Shown: positions 38,012 through 45,700 of the stretch, piece after piece
Position numbering within the stretch: the first letter of the stretch is position 1
Layout: each line of letters opens with the position of its first letter
Assembly (NCBI GenBank): GCA_015059925.1
Contig: SUZL01000015.1
Span: 1-45,700, forward strand
Direction: 5' to 3'
Length of the DNA: 45,700 bases
DNA from: Rikenellaceae bacterium
GTDB lineage: Bacteria; Bacteroidota; Bacteroidia; Bacteroidales; Rikenellaceae
Notes under the pieces: generated by a model
What the model was told of the DNA's origin: nothing
The model's database searches: none
The model's input: only the letters and a program-made list of their open reading frames with translations
Program-made: the position numbers and the translations under genes

Positions 38012-40954
38012 TTAGAAAGTGAGCTGAACACCGAGAGTGTAGGTGCGAGCACGGGGGTAGAAACCATCCCACCACTCGATACCACCTTCAACACCCATTA
38101 CGTCAACCTCGGGATCCATACCGTCATAACCGGTGATGGTGCAAACGTTGTTGATGTTGGCGTAAACGCGCAGGCTCTGGATGAAACCGTTGGTCTTATC
38201 CTTCAAAGGCAGAGTGTAACCCAAGTTGATGGCGTCGATCTTAAGGAAGGTACCATCCTCGAGGAAGTAGTCAGAGAGCTGCTTCTCCTGAGTAATCTTA
38301 GCGTTCTTGGTGTAAGCGCTCTTCAAGAGGTTGATGTTGTTCTGCTTCTGCAGACCGAAGTACATATCCAGAGTGTTGTAAACATCGAAGTCGATCCAGC
38401 TACGGATATCCATCGAGAAGTCCCAGTTCTTCCAAGAGAGGTTGTGGCTCCAAGATGCCATTACCTTCGGTACGAAGTTACCGGTGTACTGCTTGTCATC
38501 GTTGGTTGACTGCTGGCCCTGAATTACCTCGCCGTTCTTGTTCAGAATCAGGAAGTCTCCGGTCTCCTCGTCGATACCTACGCAACGACGCATATAGAAC
38601 TGACCGAATACGGTACCCTCCTCCATACGGATTGCGTTACCCGGAGTACCCGGTGAGGGGAAGCCTGCATACTCGAAGTATGATGATGAACCATAGAGGT
38701 CAAGCACCTCGGTACGGTCGTGGCTGAAGATGAACTTCGTAGAGTAGTTCCAGTCGTTGTTGCGAACGATGTCGGCACCGATCTCGAACTCCCAACCCAT
38801 ATTACGCATCGAACCTACGTTCTGCATCTGAGTCTCCAGAGCGAAGGGAGGCTGGGGAACGCGTACTGAGTAGAGCATATCCTTAACCTTACGGCTGTAC
38901 CAGTCGAACTTACCGTAGAGACGGTTATCGAACAGAGAGAAGTCCAAACCGAAGTTCAAACCGTGCTGCTCCTCCCACTTAAGGTCGGGGTTCAGCGTAA
39001 CGGCGGGACCGTAAACGATAGCGTAGTCGCCGGTGTTAGGCATCTGGTAGTAACCATCCGAACCGTATGACATAGCAGCGTATGAGGTAGAGAAGTCAGA
39101 GTTACCGGTTACACCGTAAGCGGCACGGATCTTCAAGTCGTTAACCCACTCAGCATTCTCCATAAATGCCTCGTCAGAGATACGCCAACCACCTGATACA
39201 GAGTAGAAGGTACCCCAACGGTTGTTCTTGGCAAACTTAGAAGATGACTCGCGGCGGACAGATGCTGAAAGGATGTAGCGGCCGTCGTAGTCGTAGTTAA
39301 CACGAGCGAAGTAAGAGAAGAGCTTCTGCGTTACGTTCTTGCTTGAGTTCATCTCGCCCTGACCGAGCTTCAGGTAAGAACCAGTACCGATATCCCACAT
39401 ACGGATACCCTCAACGGGGAAGTTGTAGTTGGTCATATTGAAGCCCTCGCCGTTGTTCTCATAGTATGAGTAACCTGCGGTAGCGTTGATGTTGTGATTG
39501 TTGAAAGACTTGATGTAAGAGAAGTAACCCTCAGCGTTGATGTTCTCAGTCTTTGAGAAGCCGAGGTAAGCAGTACCCTTACGGTTGTTCTCAACCTCGG
39601 TACGGTGAGCGCTGTAGCGGTAGGTGTGCTCCTCCCACTGACGAAGCTCGTAACCCATAGTCTGGGTATATGAAAGACCCTCAACGGGGAGGATGTTCAA
39701 CTTAGCCGAAACCTCGGGCTTAAGCCACTGATCCAGACCCTCGTAGTCGCGCAACTTAACGTCGGCGATGGTGTTGTACTCCAATGACTCCGCGAGCCAT
39801 ACGTTGTAGCCTGACTCTGAGTTGGGATCGTAAGCCGAACGGGTGGGGTTGTTACGAACTGCCTGAGCGAAGTTGGGGGCGTTGTTGTTACGCTTAGCAC
39901 GACGGTAGTCAGCCTTTACAGCGATATCCAACCAACCCTCCAGAGCCTTGAAGTTAGCGTTGATACGACCAGCGATATCCTCACGACCATCCTCGATAGC
40001 GATACCCTCGTTGTCGTTGTACTGGAAGGTAGCATATACAGAAGCCTTCTTGCTGTTAGCCTGAAGGTTAACGGTGTGCTTCTGTGAGAAGTTGTTGTGG
40101 TTGATCATCTCGTCATACCAGTCGAAGTCGCCGCCGTAATCCTGTGCACCCTGATCAGCACGCAACGTGCGGTACTCGTCAGCGGTAAGGATGTCGGGAC
40201 GCTTCATTACCTCCTTGTGAGAGAACTCACCTGTGTAAGAGAGGCGAACGGTACCCTCGTCCAGACCTGAAGCGTTCTTGGTGGTGATCAAGATCACACC
40301 ACCTGCTGCGCGTGAACCGTAGATAGCACCTGCAGAGGCATCCTTCAATACGTCGATTGACTTAATATCCTCGGGAAGTACCGAACGGATATCACCACCG
40401 GGCATACCGTCGATAACCACCAGGGGAGCAGAACCTGCGTTGATAGATGCAGCACCACGCAGCTGGAGAGCCTGACCAGCATTGGGAGAGTCGGTACCAG
40501 AGATAACCAGTGAACCAACCTTACCACGCAATGCGTTGGCAACAGATACGTTACCCGAACCCGGCATCAGGGCGTCGCCCGATACAGAAGCAACCGATGA
40601 GGTAACCATCTTCTTCTCCATCGTACCGTAACCTACCACAACGACCTCGTCGATGTTCTGAGTGTCCTCAGCCAAGGTTACGTTAATAACGGTCTGAGCA
40701 CCAACGGTAATCTCCTGAGTAGCATAACCGATGAACTCAAATACCAAAACGTCGGTAGCCTGTACATTGAGCTCGTAGTTACCGTCGATGTCGGTAGCTG
40801 TACCCTGTACGGTACCCTTGACGGTTACCGATACTCCGGGAACACCCATACCGGTAGCGTCAATCACCTTACCAGCAACTCGGCTGGACTGAGCTACGGC
40901 TGCGGTGGTAGCCACCATCACCAAGCTCATAAGGATGAGTAAAAACTTCTTCAT
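38012..40954 (-). CDS. SusC/RagA-family TonB-linked outer-membrane transporter
   Basis: 980 residues from MKKFLLILMSLVMVATTAAVAQ. An earlier in-frame ATG at 41119 lies upstream of the promoter and is rejected. The order is: signal peptide, a carboxypeptidase-D-like domain (VAGKVIDATGMGVPGVSVTVKG), the TonB box region (IDEVVVVGYGTMEKK), a plug with GSRAAGGVILITTK, and a beta-barrel ending in ARTYTLGVQLTF with C-terminal phenylalanine. It imports oligosaccharides with SusD. A palindrome about 63 bp upstream of the predicted start of transcription may be an operator. No sigma/anti-sigma or hybrid two-component regulator is adjacent. Confidence 0.97.
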   Translation of the reverse strand: MKKFLLILMSLVMVATTAAVAQSSRVAGKVIDATGMGVPGVSVTVKGTVQGTATDIDGNYELNVQATDVLVFEFIGYATQEITVGAQTVINVTLAEDTQNIDEVVVVGYGTMEKKMVTSSVASVSGDALMPGSGNVSVANALRGKVGSLVISGTDSPNAGQALQLRGAASINAGSAPLVVIDGMPGGDIRSVLPEDIKSIDVLKDASAGAIYGSRAAGGVILITTKNASGLDEGTVRLSYTGEFSHKEVMKRPDILTADEYRTLRADQGAQDYGGDFDWYDEMINHNNFSQKHTVNLQANSKKASVYATFQYNDNEGIAIEDGREDIAGRINANFKALEGWLDIAVKADYRRAKRNNNAPNFAQAVRNNPTRSAYDPNSESGYNVWLAESLEYNTIADVKLRDYEGLDQWLKPEVSAKLNILPVEGLSYTQTMGYELRQWEEHTYRYSAHRTEVENNRKGTAYLGFSKTENINAEGYFSYIKSFNNHNINATAGYSYYENNGEGFNMTNYNFPVEGIRMWDIGTGSYLKLGQGEMNSSKNVTQKLFSYFARVNYDYDGRYILSASVRRESSSKFAKNNRWGTFYSVSGGWRISDEAFMENAEWVNDLKIRAAYGVTGNSDFSTSYAAMSYGSDGYYQMPNTGDYAIVYGPAVTLNPDLKWEEQHGLNFGLDFSLFDNRLYGKFDWYSRKVKDMLYSVRVPQPPFALETQMQNVGSMRNMGWEFEIGADIVRNNDWNYSTKFIFSHDRTEVLDLYGSSSYFEYAGFPSPGTPGNAIRMEEGTVFGQFYMRRCVGIDEETGDFLILNKNGEVIQGQQSTNDDKQYTGNFVPKVMASWSHNLSWKNWDFSMDIRSWIDFDVYNTLDMYFGLQKQNNINLLKSAYTKNAKITQEKQLSDYFLEDGTFLKIDAINLGYTLPLKDKTNGFIQSLRVYANINNVCTITGYDGMDPEVDVMGVEGGIEWWDGFYPRARTYTLGVQLTF

Positions 40955-41092
40955 ACTAAATAGTAATTTGGTTAAAAAATATAAAAATGGTATTTTTTTC
41001 AACTTCAGTTTGCGCACGCAATCTGCCTTCTGCCCCTTATATAAATATAAGGTATGGACACGACAAATCTTCCGAACACAAAATTCAGCTTG

Positions 41093-41100
41093 CAAATGTA
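41093..41100 (-). promoter_or_regulatory. -7 element TACATTTG for susC-susD
   Basis: Minus-strand TACATTTG lies downstream of an AT-rich stretch containing ATTTTGG near the -33 region. The leader to the susC start codon is about 135 nt. Confidence 0.6.
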
Positions 41101-41143
41101 GGCCAAAAAAAGATGGCAACCAAAATTTTTAGTCGCAAAAACA

Positions 41144-41158
41144 TTAACAAAATGTTAA
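41144..41158. promoter_or_regulatory. Palindromic site TTAACA-AAA-TGTTAA upstream of susC
   Basis: Perfect 6-bp inverted arms with a 3-bp spacer, centred about 63 bp upstream of the inferred susC transcription start. This is a typical position for an activator. Confidence 0.4.
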
Positions 41159-41220
41159 GAGTTCCAAACGGAAGAAAAAATAAGCCTTAAATTCTACCTT
41201 TTGACCACTCCTTCGCAGGT

Positions 41221-41745
41221 CTAAATTCGCTTGATCAGTCGCGCCGGATTTCCCGCCACAACGCAGTTGTCCTCCACGTCGCGCGTTACCACCGAGCCTG
41301 CTCCCACGACAGCATTCTCGCCGACGGTTACGCCCGGCAGAATCGTCGCTCCCGCACCGATCCAGCAGTTGCGCTTCAGATGTACGGGCTTGCACGTCAG
41401 GATTGAGTGGTCGTACAGGTCGTGGTTGTTGGAGATGAGCTTCGCACCAGCCGCCACCATCACATCGTCGTCGATGGTGATTCCGCCCGCCGCCATAAAT
41501 AGCGAGCCGTTCATTACCACAACGTTACGCCCTATCTTGACGCAGTTGCCACGCACCACCGTCAGCGGCGGCATAACGCGACTGCCCTCGCCGATGTTGC
41601 CCATAAAGAGCTCGCTCACGAGGCTGTTGTACTCCTCGGTGTAGGGCATCGTGTGGTTGATTCTAAAGCATAGCTGTGCGCATCGTATGCCCTCCTCGGG
41701 GTCTGCCTCGGCGGGGTTGCGCATATCGATTCTCTTCTCTTCCAT
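41221..41745 (-). CDS. Hexapeptide-repeat acetyltransferase (maltose/galactoside O-acetyltransferase type)
   Basis: 174 residues. The left-handed beta-helix repeats are visible from about residue 60: VRGNCVKIGRNVVVMNGSLFM, ITIDDDVMVAAGAKLISNNHD, CWIGAGATILPGVTVGENAVVGAGSVVTRDVEDNCVVAGNPARLIKRI. The catalytic histidine is in NNHD. Members acetylate maltose, galactosides or other sugars using acetyl-CoA in the cytoplasm. It lies between susC and a recombinase, with its own TAnnTTTG box at 41775-41782. The acceptor is unknown. Confidence 0.9.
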   Translation of the reverse strand: MEEKRIDMRNPAEADPEEGIRCAQLCFRINHTMPYTEEYNSLVSELFMGNIGEGSRVMPPLTVVRGNCVKIGRNVVVMNGSLFMAAGGITIDDDVMVAAGAKLISNNHDLYDHSILTCKPVHLKRNCWIGAGATILPGVTVGENAVVGAGSVVTRDVEDNCVVAGNPARLIKRI

Positions 41746-41774
41746 ACTTGTGTGAGTGTTTTTGAATTTGAGCC

Positions 41775-41782
41775 CAAAAGTA
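41775..41782 (-). promoter_or_regulatory. -7 element TACTTTTG for the acetyltransferase
   Basis: Minus-strand TACTTTTG lies 29 nt upstream of the start codon at 41745. Confidence 0.5.
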
Positions 41783-41824
41783 GCATTTAATCAAATACGT
41801 TATTCAAGTTTTTGCACCAAAACG

Positions 41825-41863
41825 AAAAAAGGGCAATTTTAGAGGAAAAAGTTGCTCTTTTTT
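41825..41863 (+). promoter_or_regulatory. Attenuator-like hairpin before the tyrosine recombinase
   Basis: AAAAAAGGGCAA and TTGCTCTTTTTT arms (one G-U position in RNA) around a 15-nt loop, then TTTC, 25 nt before the recombinase ATG. It has intrinsic-terminator shape but lies upstream of the gene, so it may limit recombinase expression, or end transcripts arriving from upstream. Confidence 0.5.
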
Positions 41864-41888
41864 TCAATAACTAAATCAAAAAACATCT

Positions 41889-43055
41889 ATGGGAATGAAT
41901 TGTATTCAGAATTGCTCGGTGAGAAAGGGTAGAATCGAGCGTGGGCAGATGGCACTTGCCCATAATTTTGGTGAAGGCTCGCTCAGCGTAGCCAAGCAGC
42001 AACCGCGAGACAACGTCGGAGTGGTCATCCGCCGCCGACGCGAGTCGCTCGGGGCCTACATCGCACGTTTTGTGCGCGAGATGGAGCAGGGCGTAAGGCT
42101 CAATCAGCACAGCCTGCATTACAGCGCCTCGACGGTGAAGAATTACAAGGGCTTCGCCGTTCAGTTTGCGCTCTTCGGCCAGAGTCGCTGCCGAAGCTAC
42201 AACTTCTCGGATATCGACCTGTCGTTCTACGACGACTTTGTGGCCTACTTCACCTCGAAGAACTACTCCGTAAATACCATCGGCCGCCATATCAAGGAGT
42301 TGAAGATAATTATGCGGGCCGCCCGCGAGGAGGGGCTCCACTGCAACGATGCCTTCGATAGCCGCAAGTTCCGCGTGCTGACGGCCGAGGTGGAGAACAT
42401 CTACCTCACCGAGGCGGAGATCCGCGCCATCGCCGAGGTCGATCTCTCGGACTCGCCTAACTGCGACATTGCACGCGATATTTTTCTTGTCGGGTGCTAT
42501 ACGGCCCAGCGCTTCAGCGACTACTCCACCATCGGCGAGGGCAACGTGCGCGAGCTTGCCAGCGGCCAGCGTGTTATCGACCTGAAGCAGCGCAAGACGG
42601 GCAACCACGTCGTCATCCCCGTCCGAGCCGAGTTGCAGCGGATTTTGGATAAGTATGGCAACCGCCTGCCGCAGAGCTACGAGCAGAAGGTGAATAAACA
42701 TATCAAGGAGGTGGCGCGTCGGGCGGGCATTACCTCGAAGGTCAAGATGTCGTACGTCCAGAAGGGCGAGCGCCGCCACCGCCTTGTCGAGAAGTGCGAC
42801 TTGGTCAAGACGCATACGGCACGTCGTAGCGGAGCGACGAATATGTATTTGGCGGGTGTGCCGACCATCGCCATAATGAAGATTACGGGCCACAAGACCG
42901 AGCGCGAGTTTATGAAATACATAAAAATTACGGAGGAGCAGACGGCAATCGAGCTTATGAGCCACCCCTACTTCAGCGGTCGCCGCTCGGCCTCGGGCGG
43001 CGGTGCGCGGCAGCCACGACGCGGCGAGGGGTATGGCGTAACGTGCAAAAAATGA
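41889..43055 (+). CDS. Tyrosine recombinase (site-specific integrase)
   Basis: 388 residues. The C-terminal catalytic domain carries all expected residues: R208 (TAQRFSDYS), K236 (RKTGNHVV), H309/R312 (HTARRSGAT), H335 (GHKTEREF) and Y344 (KYI). The N-terminal part (about 50-165) is a SAM-like core-binding domain, with VKNYKGFAVQFALF and NYSVNTIGRHIKELKIIMRAA. The family includes Bacteroidota integrases and invertases. It stands alone, with no excisionase, relaxase or second recombinase, between the SusCD/acetyltransferase genes and a GH3 gene. No clear att repeats or invertible promoter is visible around it. Confidence 0.93.
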   Translation: MGMNCIQNCSVRKGRIERGQMALAHNFGEGSLSVAKQQPRDNVGVVIRRRRESLGAYIARFVREMEQGVRLNQHSLHYSASTVKNYKGFAVQFALFGQSRCRSYNFSDIDLSFYDDFVAYFTSKNYSVNTIGRHIKELKIIMRAAREEGLHCNDAFDSRKFRVLTAEVENIYLTEAEIRAIAEVDLSDSPNCDIARDIFLVGCYTAQRFSDYSTIGEGNVRELASGQRVIDLKQRKTGNHVVIPVRAELQRILDKYGNRLPQSYEQKVNKHIKEVARRAGITSKVKMSYVQKGERRHRLVEKCDLVKTHTARRSGATNMYLAGVPTIAIMKITGHKTEREFMKYIKITEEQTAIELMSHPYFSGRRSASGGGARQPRRGEGYGVTCKK

Positions 43056-43097
43056 TTAAACTACAATCAGAAAAGTGCGAAGGAAAAGATTTTTTTG

Positions 43098-43105
43098 TAT
43101 ATTTG
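43098..43105 (+). promoter_or_regulatory. -7 element TATATTTG for the GH3 gene
   Basis: TATATTTG after a T-rich stretch, 72 nt upstream of the GH3 start codon. Confidence 0.6.
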
Positions 43106-43177
43106 TAATGTGGAAATCCGTCTTTAGGCGGAAAATGCGGAGAATAGAATTTACTAACCCAATAAACACAAAATCTA

Positions 43178-45463
43178 ATGACAACATTTCGACATTTAGG
43201 AGCTGCGGCGCTGGCGGTGATGATGCTCAGCGGCTGCTCACAGAAGTGGACAAGTGAGGACAAGGGTTCTCACATCGAGATTACGCAGCGTAAGGGCGCA
43301 ACGCTCGGCTACTCGGCTTCGTCGGGAGTGCAGATCCTGACCAAGGGCGGCTACGCCTTCAAGGATCTGAACCGCAACGGCAAGCTGGACGTATATGAGG
43401 ATTGGCGCAAGCCCGTGCAGCAGCGTGCCGAGGATCTGGCATCGCAGATGAGCGTTGAGCAGATCGCAGGTCTTATGCTTTACAGTGCCCATCAGGCCGT
43501 GCCTACCGAGCAGATCTCGGAGGCGCAGATGAAGTTCCTCACGGAGGATAACCTCCGCCACGTTCTGGTAACCCGCGTAGGCAGCCCCGAGATTGCTGCC
43601 AAGTGGAGCAACAACGTGCAGGCTTACGTCGAGGGTATCGGTCTGGGTATCCCCGCCAACAACTCTTCTGACCCGCGTCATAGCGCAGGCGAGAACGTAG
43701 AGTACTACGTCGGTGCGAGTGGCGACATCTCATATTGGCCCTCGTCGCTCGGTATCGCCGCTACGTTCGATCCCGCAGTTATGGAGCAGTTCGGTAAGAT
43801 CGCATCGGAGGAGTATCGCGCTCTGGGTATCGCTACGGCACTCTCGCCGCAGATTGACATCGCTACGGAGCCTCGCTGGAGCCGTTTTAATGGTACGTTC
43901 GGTGAGGATCCCGACCTTTCGACCGATATGGCTCGCGCCTACGTCGATGGCTTCCAGACCTCGGAGGGTGATGCCGAGATCGATGGCGGCTGGGGATTCC
44001 ACAGCGTGAACGCTATGATCAAGCACTGGCCCGGTGGTGGTGCCGGTGAGGGTGGTCGTGATGCTCACTACAGCTATGGTAAGTACGCCGTATTCCCGGG
44101 TGGTCGCTTGGCCGATCATATGCAGCCCTTCACCGAGGGTGCTTTCAAACTCAACGGCAAGACGGGTATGGCTACGGCCGTAATGCCCTACTACACCATC
44201 TCGACCGACATCGACAAGAAGAATGGCGAGAACGTGGGTAACGCTTTCAGCGAGTATCTGATCAACGACGTTCTGCGTGGCGAGTATGGCTTCGAGGGCG
44301 TTGTCTGCACCGACTGGGGTGTAACGAAGGACAACCGCGCCGTAAACAGCTTCGGTACTACGAGCTGGGGTGTTGAGCACCTGACCGTTGCCGAGCGTCA
44401 CTACAAGCTCATCAAGGCTGGCGTGGATATGTTCGGTGGTAACAACGACAAGGGCCCCGTTCTGGAGGCTTATGAGATGGGTGTCAAGGAGATGGGCGAA
44501 GAGTGGATGCGTGCCCGTATGGAGAAGACCGCCGTTCGTCTTCTGCTGAACGTATTCCGTCTGGGCCTGTTCGAGAACCCCTACCTCGACGTTGAGGATA
44601 CGAAGGCTACGGTGGGTAACCCCGACTTTATGAAGGCTGGTTACGATGCGCAGCTGCGTTCGATCGTGATGCTGAAGAACAAGGGTGGTGTTCTGCCTCT
44701 GGCCGAGAAGGCTAAGGTATATGTTCCCGAGGTGTGGGTAGCTCCTCGCGCTGCATTCCGTGGCAATATGGGTGCAGGTGCGCGCGCTCAGCAGCCCCAG
44801 CAGCAGCCTAAGGGACATTGGGAGATGCCCGTTCCCGTAGAGTTGCTCTCGAAGTACTTCACCGTTGTGAAGACCCCCGCCGAGGCTGACTTCGCAATCG
44901 TATTTGTTGATGCTCCCGCCAACGGCACTGGTTATGATCCGGCCGATGTAGCAAAGGGTGGCAACGGCTATATGCCCATCAGCTTGCAGTACAACGACTA
45001 TACGGCAACCCACGCACGCGAGGTGAGCCTCGCAGGTGGCGACCCGCTGGAGTCATTCACCAACCGCTCGTATAAGGGCAAGACCGTGAAGACCTCGAAT
45101 AAGGATCAGCTGGATCTTATCCTTAAGACTCGCCGCCAGATGGGCTCGAAGCCCGTCATCGTTCAGGTTGATGCCAACCGTCCGATGGTGATGAGCGAGT
45201 TTGAGGGTGTGGCTGACGCAATTCTGTTTGGTTTCAGCGTACAGAAGCAGGCCATTCTGGACATCCTGAGCGGTAAGGCCGAGCCTACGGGCCTCCTGCC
45301 TATGCAGCTTCCCGCCGATATGCAGACCGTTGAGGAGCAGTTGGAGGATGTAACACGCGATATGCGCTGCCACGTCGATAGCGAGGGCAACACTTACGAC
45401 TTCGCCTTCGGTATGAACTGGAAGGGTGTAATCAACGACGCCCGCACCGAGAAGTACAAATAA
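43178..45463 (+). CDS. Glycoside hydrolase family 3 lipoprotein (beta-glucosidase/xylosidase-like)
   Basis: 761 residues. A lipobox (LSGC, cysteine about 20) places it at the outer or inner membrane facing the periplasm. FKDLNRNGKLDVYEDW near residue 62 looks like an EF-hand/dockerin-type calcium loop. The GH3 N-domain ends in FEGVVCTDWG, with nucleophile D379. KHWPGGG, the C-terminal domain with LLLNVFRLGLFENPYLD and SIVMLKNKGGVLPL, and NRPMVMSE complete the fold. It probably removes terminal beta-linked glucose or xylose from oligomers imported by the neighbouring SusCD. It has its own promoter and terminator. Confidence 0.95.
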   Translation: MTTFRHLGAAALAVMMLSGCSQKWTSEDKGSHIEITQRKGATLGYSASSGVQILTKGGYAFKDLNRNGKLDVYEDWRKPVQQRAEDLASQMSVEQIAGLMLYSAHQAVPTEQISEAQMKFLTEDNLRHVLVTRVGSPEIAAKWSNNVQAYVEGIGLGIPANNSSDPRHSAGENVEYYVGASGDISYWPSSLGIAATFDPAVMEQFGKIASEEYRALGIATALSPQIDIATEPRWSRFNGTFGEDPDLSTDMARAYVDGFQTSEGDAEIDGGWGFHSVNAMIKHWPGGGAGEGGRDAHYSYGKYAVFPGGRLADHMQPFTEGAFKLNGKTGMATAVMPYYTISTDIDKKNGENVGNAFSEYLINDVLRGEYGFEGVVCTDWGVTKDNRAVNSFGTTSWGVEHLTVAERHYKLIKAGVDMFGGNNDKGPVLEAYEMGVKEMGEEWMRARMEKTAVRLLLNVFRLGLFENPYLDVEDTKATVGNPDFMKAGYDAQLRSIVMLKNKGGVLPLAEKAKVYVPEVWVAPRAAFRGNMGAGARAQQPQQQPKGHWEMPVPVELLSKYFTVVKTPAEADFAIVFVDAPANGTGYDPADVAKGGNGYMPISLQYNDYTATHAREVSLAGGDPLESFTNRSYKGKTVKTSNKDQLDLILKTRRQMGSKPVIVQVDANRPMVMSEFEGVADAILFGFSVQKQAILDILSGKAEPTGLLPMQLPADMQTVEEQLEDVTRDMRCHVDSEGNTYDFAFGMNWKGVINDARTEKYK

Positions 45464-45482
45464 ATCACAAAGGCATACAATG

Positions 45483-45518
45483 AAAAAGGGTACCACCTGC
45501 AGGTGGTGCCCTTTTTTT
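45483..45518 (+). terminator. Intrinsic terminator of the GH3 gene
   Basis: Arms AAAGGGTACCACCT and AGGTGGTGCCCTTT around a short GC loop, followed by T7, 20 nt after the stop codon. Confidence 0.93.
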
Positions 45519-45573
45519 ATTTGGTTAGGCGAACTCGCCACTGGTGGCTATTGCAAGGATGCGAAAAATAAAC

Positions 45574-45581
45574 TATTTTTG
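45574..45581 (+). promoter_or_regulatory. Possible -7 element TATTTTTG at the right edge
   Basis: TATTTTTG lies 19-20 nt after TTGC (45551-45554). No open frame follows inside the window, so any gene it serves lies to the right. Nothing else is recognised in 45519-45700. Confidence 0.3.
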
Positions 45582-45700
45582 GAATAATCTCATAATCCGC
45601 TAAGAATAAAAAGTTTATGCGGAAAGTTTAAGAACGAGGTAATGAGTTGGCAACTGTTCTGATTTCTACATACTTGCGTGATTTGCATTGATGTACAACT

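Noticed and set aside
41746..41888. Invertible promoter beside the recombinase
   Set aside because: The inverted repeat found (41825-41863) encloses only 15 nt and is terminator-shaped. No longer inverted repeats flanking a promoter were seen.
36071..45463. Complete classical polysaccharide-utilisation locus
   Set aside because: Only one SusCD pair and one GH3 are present, on opposite strands with a recombinase between. There is no regulator and no surface glycan-binding protein, so only a small region is claimed.

Overview
The window comes from a member of the Bacteroidota, most likely the order Bacteroidales and plausibly an Alistipes-like (Rikenellaceae) gut bacterium. The signs are many copies of the Bacteroidota promoter -7 motif TAnnTTTG, a SusC/SusD pair, lineage-typical small proteins (DUF4295, DUF3467, DUF4271, DUF3108), the gene orders hemD-rnpA-yidD and rpmB-rpmG-DUF4295-ftsY-rimO, and GC-rich coding sequence with AT-rich gaps. 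The genus is an inference. Most of the window is chromosomal core. I see no prophage, conjugative element, CRISPR array, tRNA or complete insertion sequence.

Layout. 1-1800: the 3' part of a 5S rRNA gene, a cysteine-dioxygenase-like cupin and rplS. 1828-4661: a polytopic membrane protein divergent from rnhB, then a VOC protein and a D-lyxose-isomerase-like cupin in one operon. 4844-8988: surE, a NarL-type two-component pair and an ABC exporter. 9345-10941: a secreted TIM-barrel isomerase-like protein and a DUF3467 protein. 11144-19353: a long forward run: LysE-type exporter, cmk, ispH, small membrane protein, CtpA-type protease, orphan histidine kinase, DUF4271, hemD, rnpA, yidD. 19521-32309: a long reverse run: a Tat-type PHP protein, a Crp/Fnr regulator, rny, a candidate 6S RNA, zapA and a coiled-coil partner, rimO, ftsY, DUF4295, rpmG, rpmB, rimM, rpsP, a coiled-coil membrane protein, a DUF3108 protein and recG. 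32430-35825: a carbohydrate cassette dhaK-dhaL-lsrF-like-rhaD. 36071-45463: a small polysaccharide-utilisation region (susC/susD, a hexapeptide acetyltransferase, a lone tyrosine recombinase, a GH3 lipoprotein).

The most interesting unexplained structure is a family of about 120-nt intergenic elements: three full copies and one internally deleted remnant. Each sits a few bases before an intrinsic terminator in the same orientation, and three of the four start on or within the stop codon of the preceding gene. Their stems keep pairing through compensatory base changes, so they look like a structured 3'-UTR RNA or REP-like module. Other leads are a perfect TTGAT-N4-ATCAA palindrome beside a Crp/Fnr gene whose recognition helix carries the matching ExxSR residues, the 6S-like RNA directly downstream of zapA, apparently leaderless rnhB and recG, and an LsrF-type thiolase clustered with a DhaKL kinase and a RhaD aldolase but without lsr transport genes.
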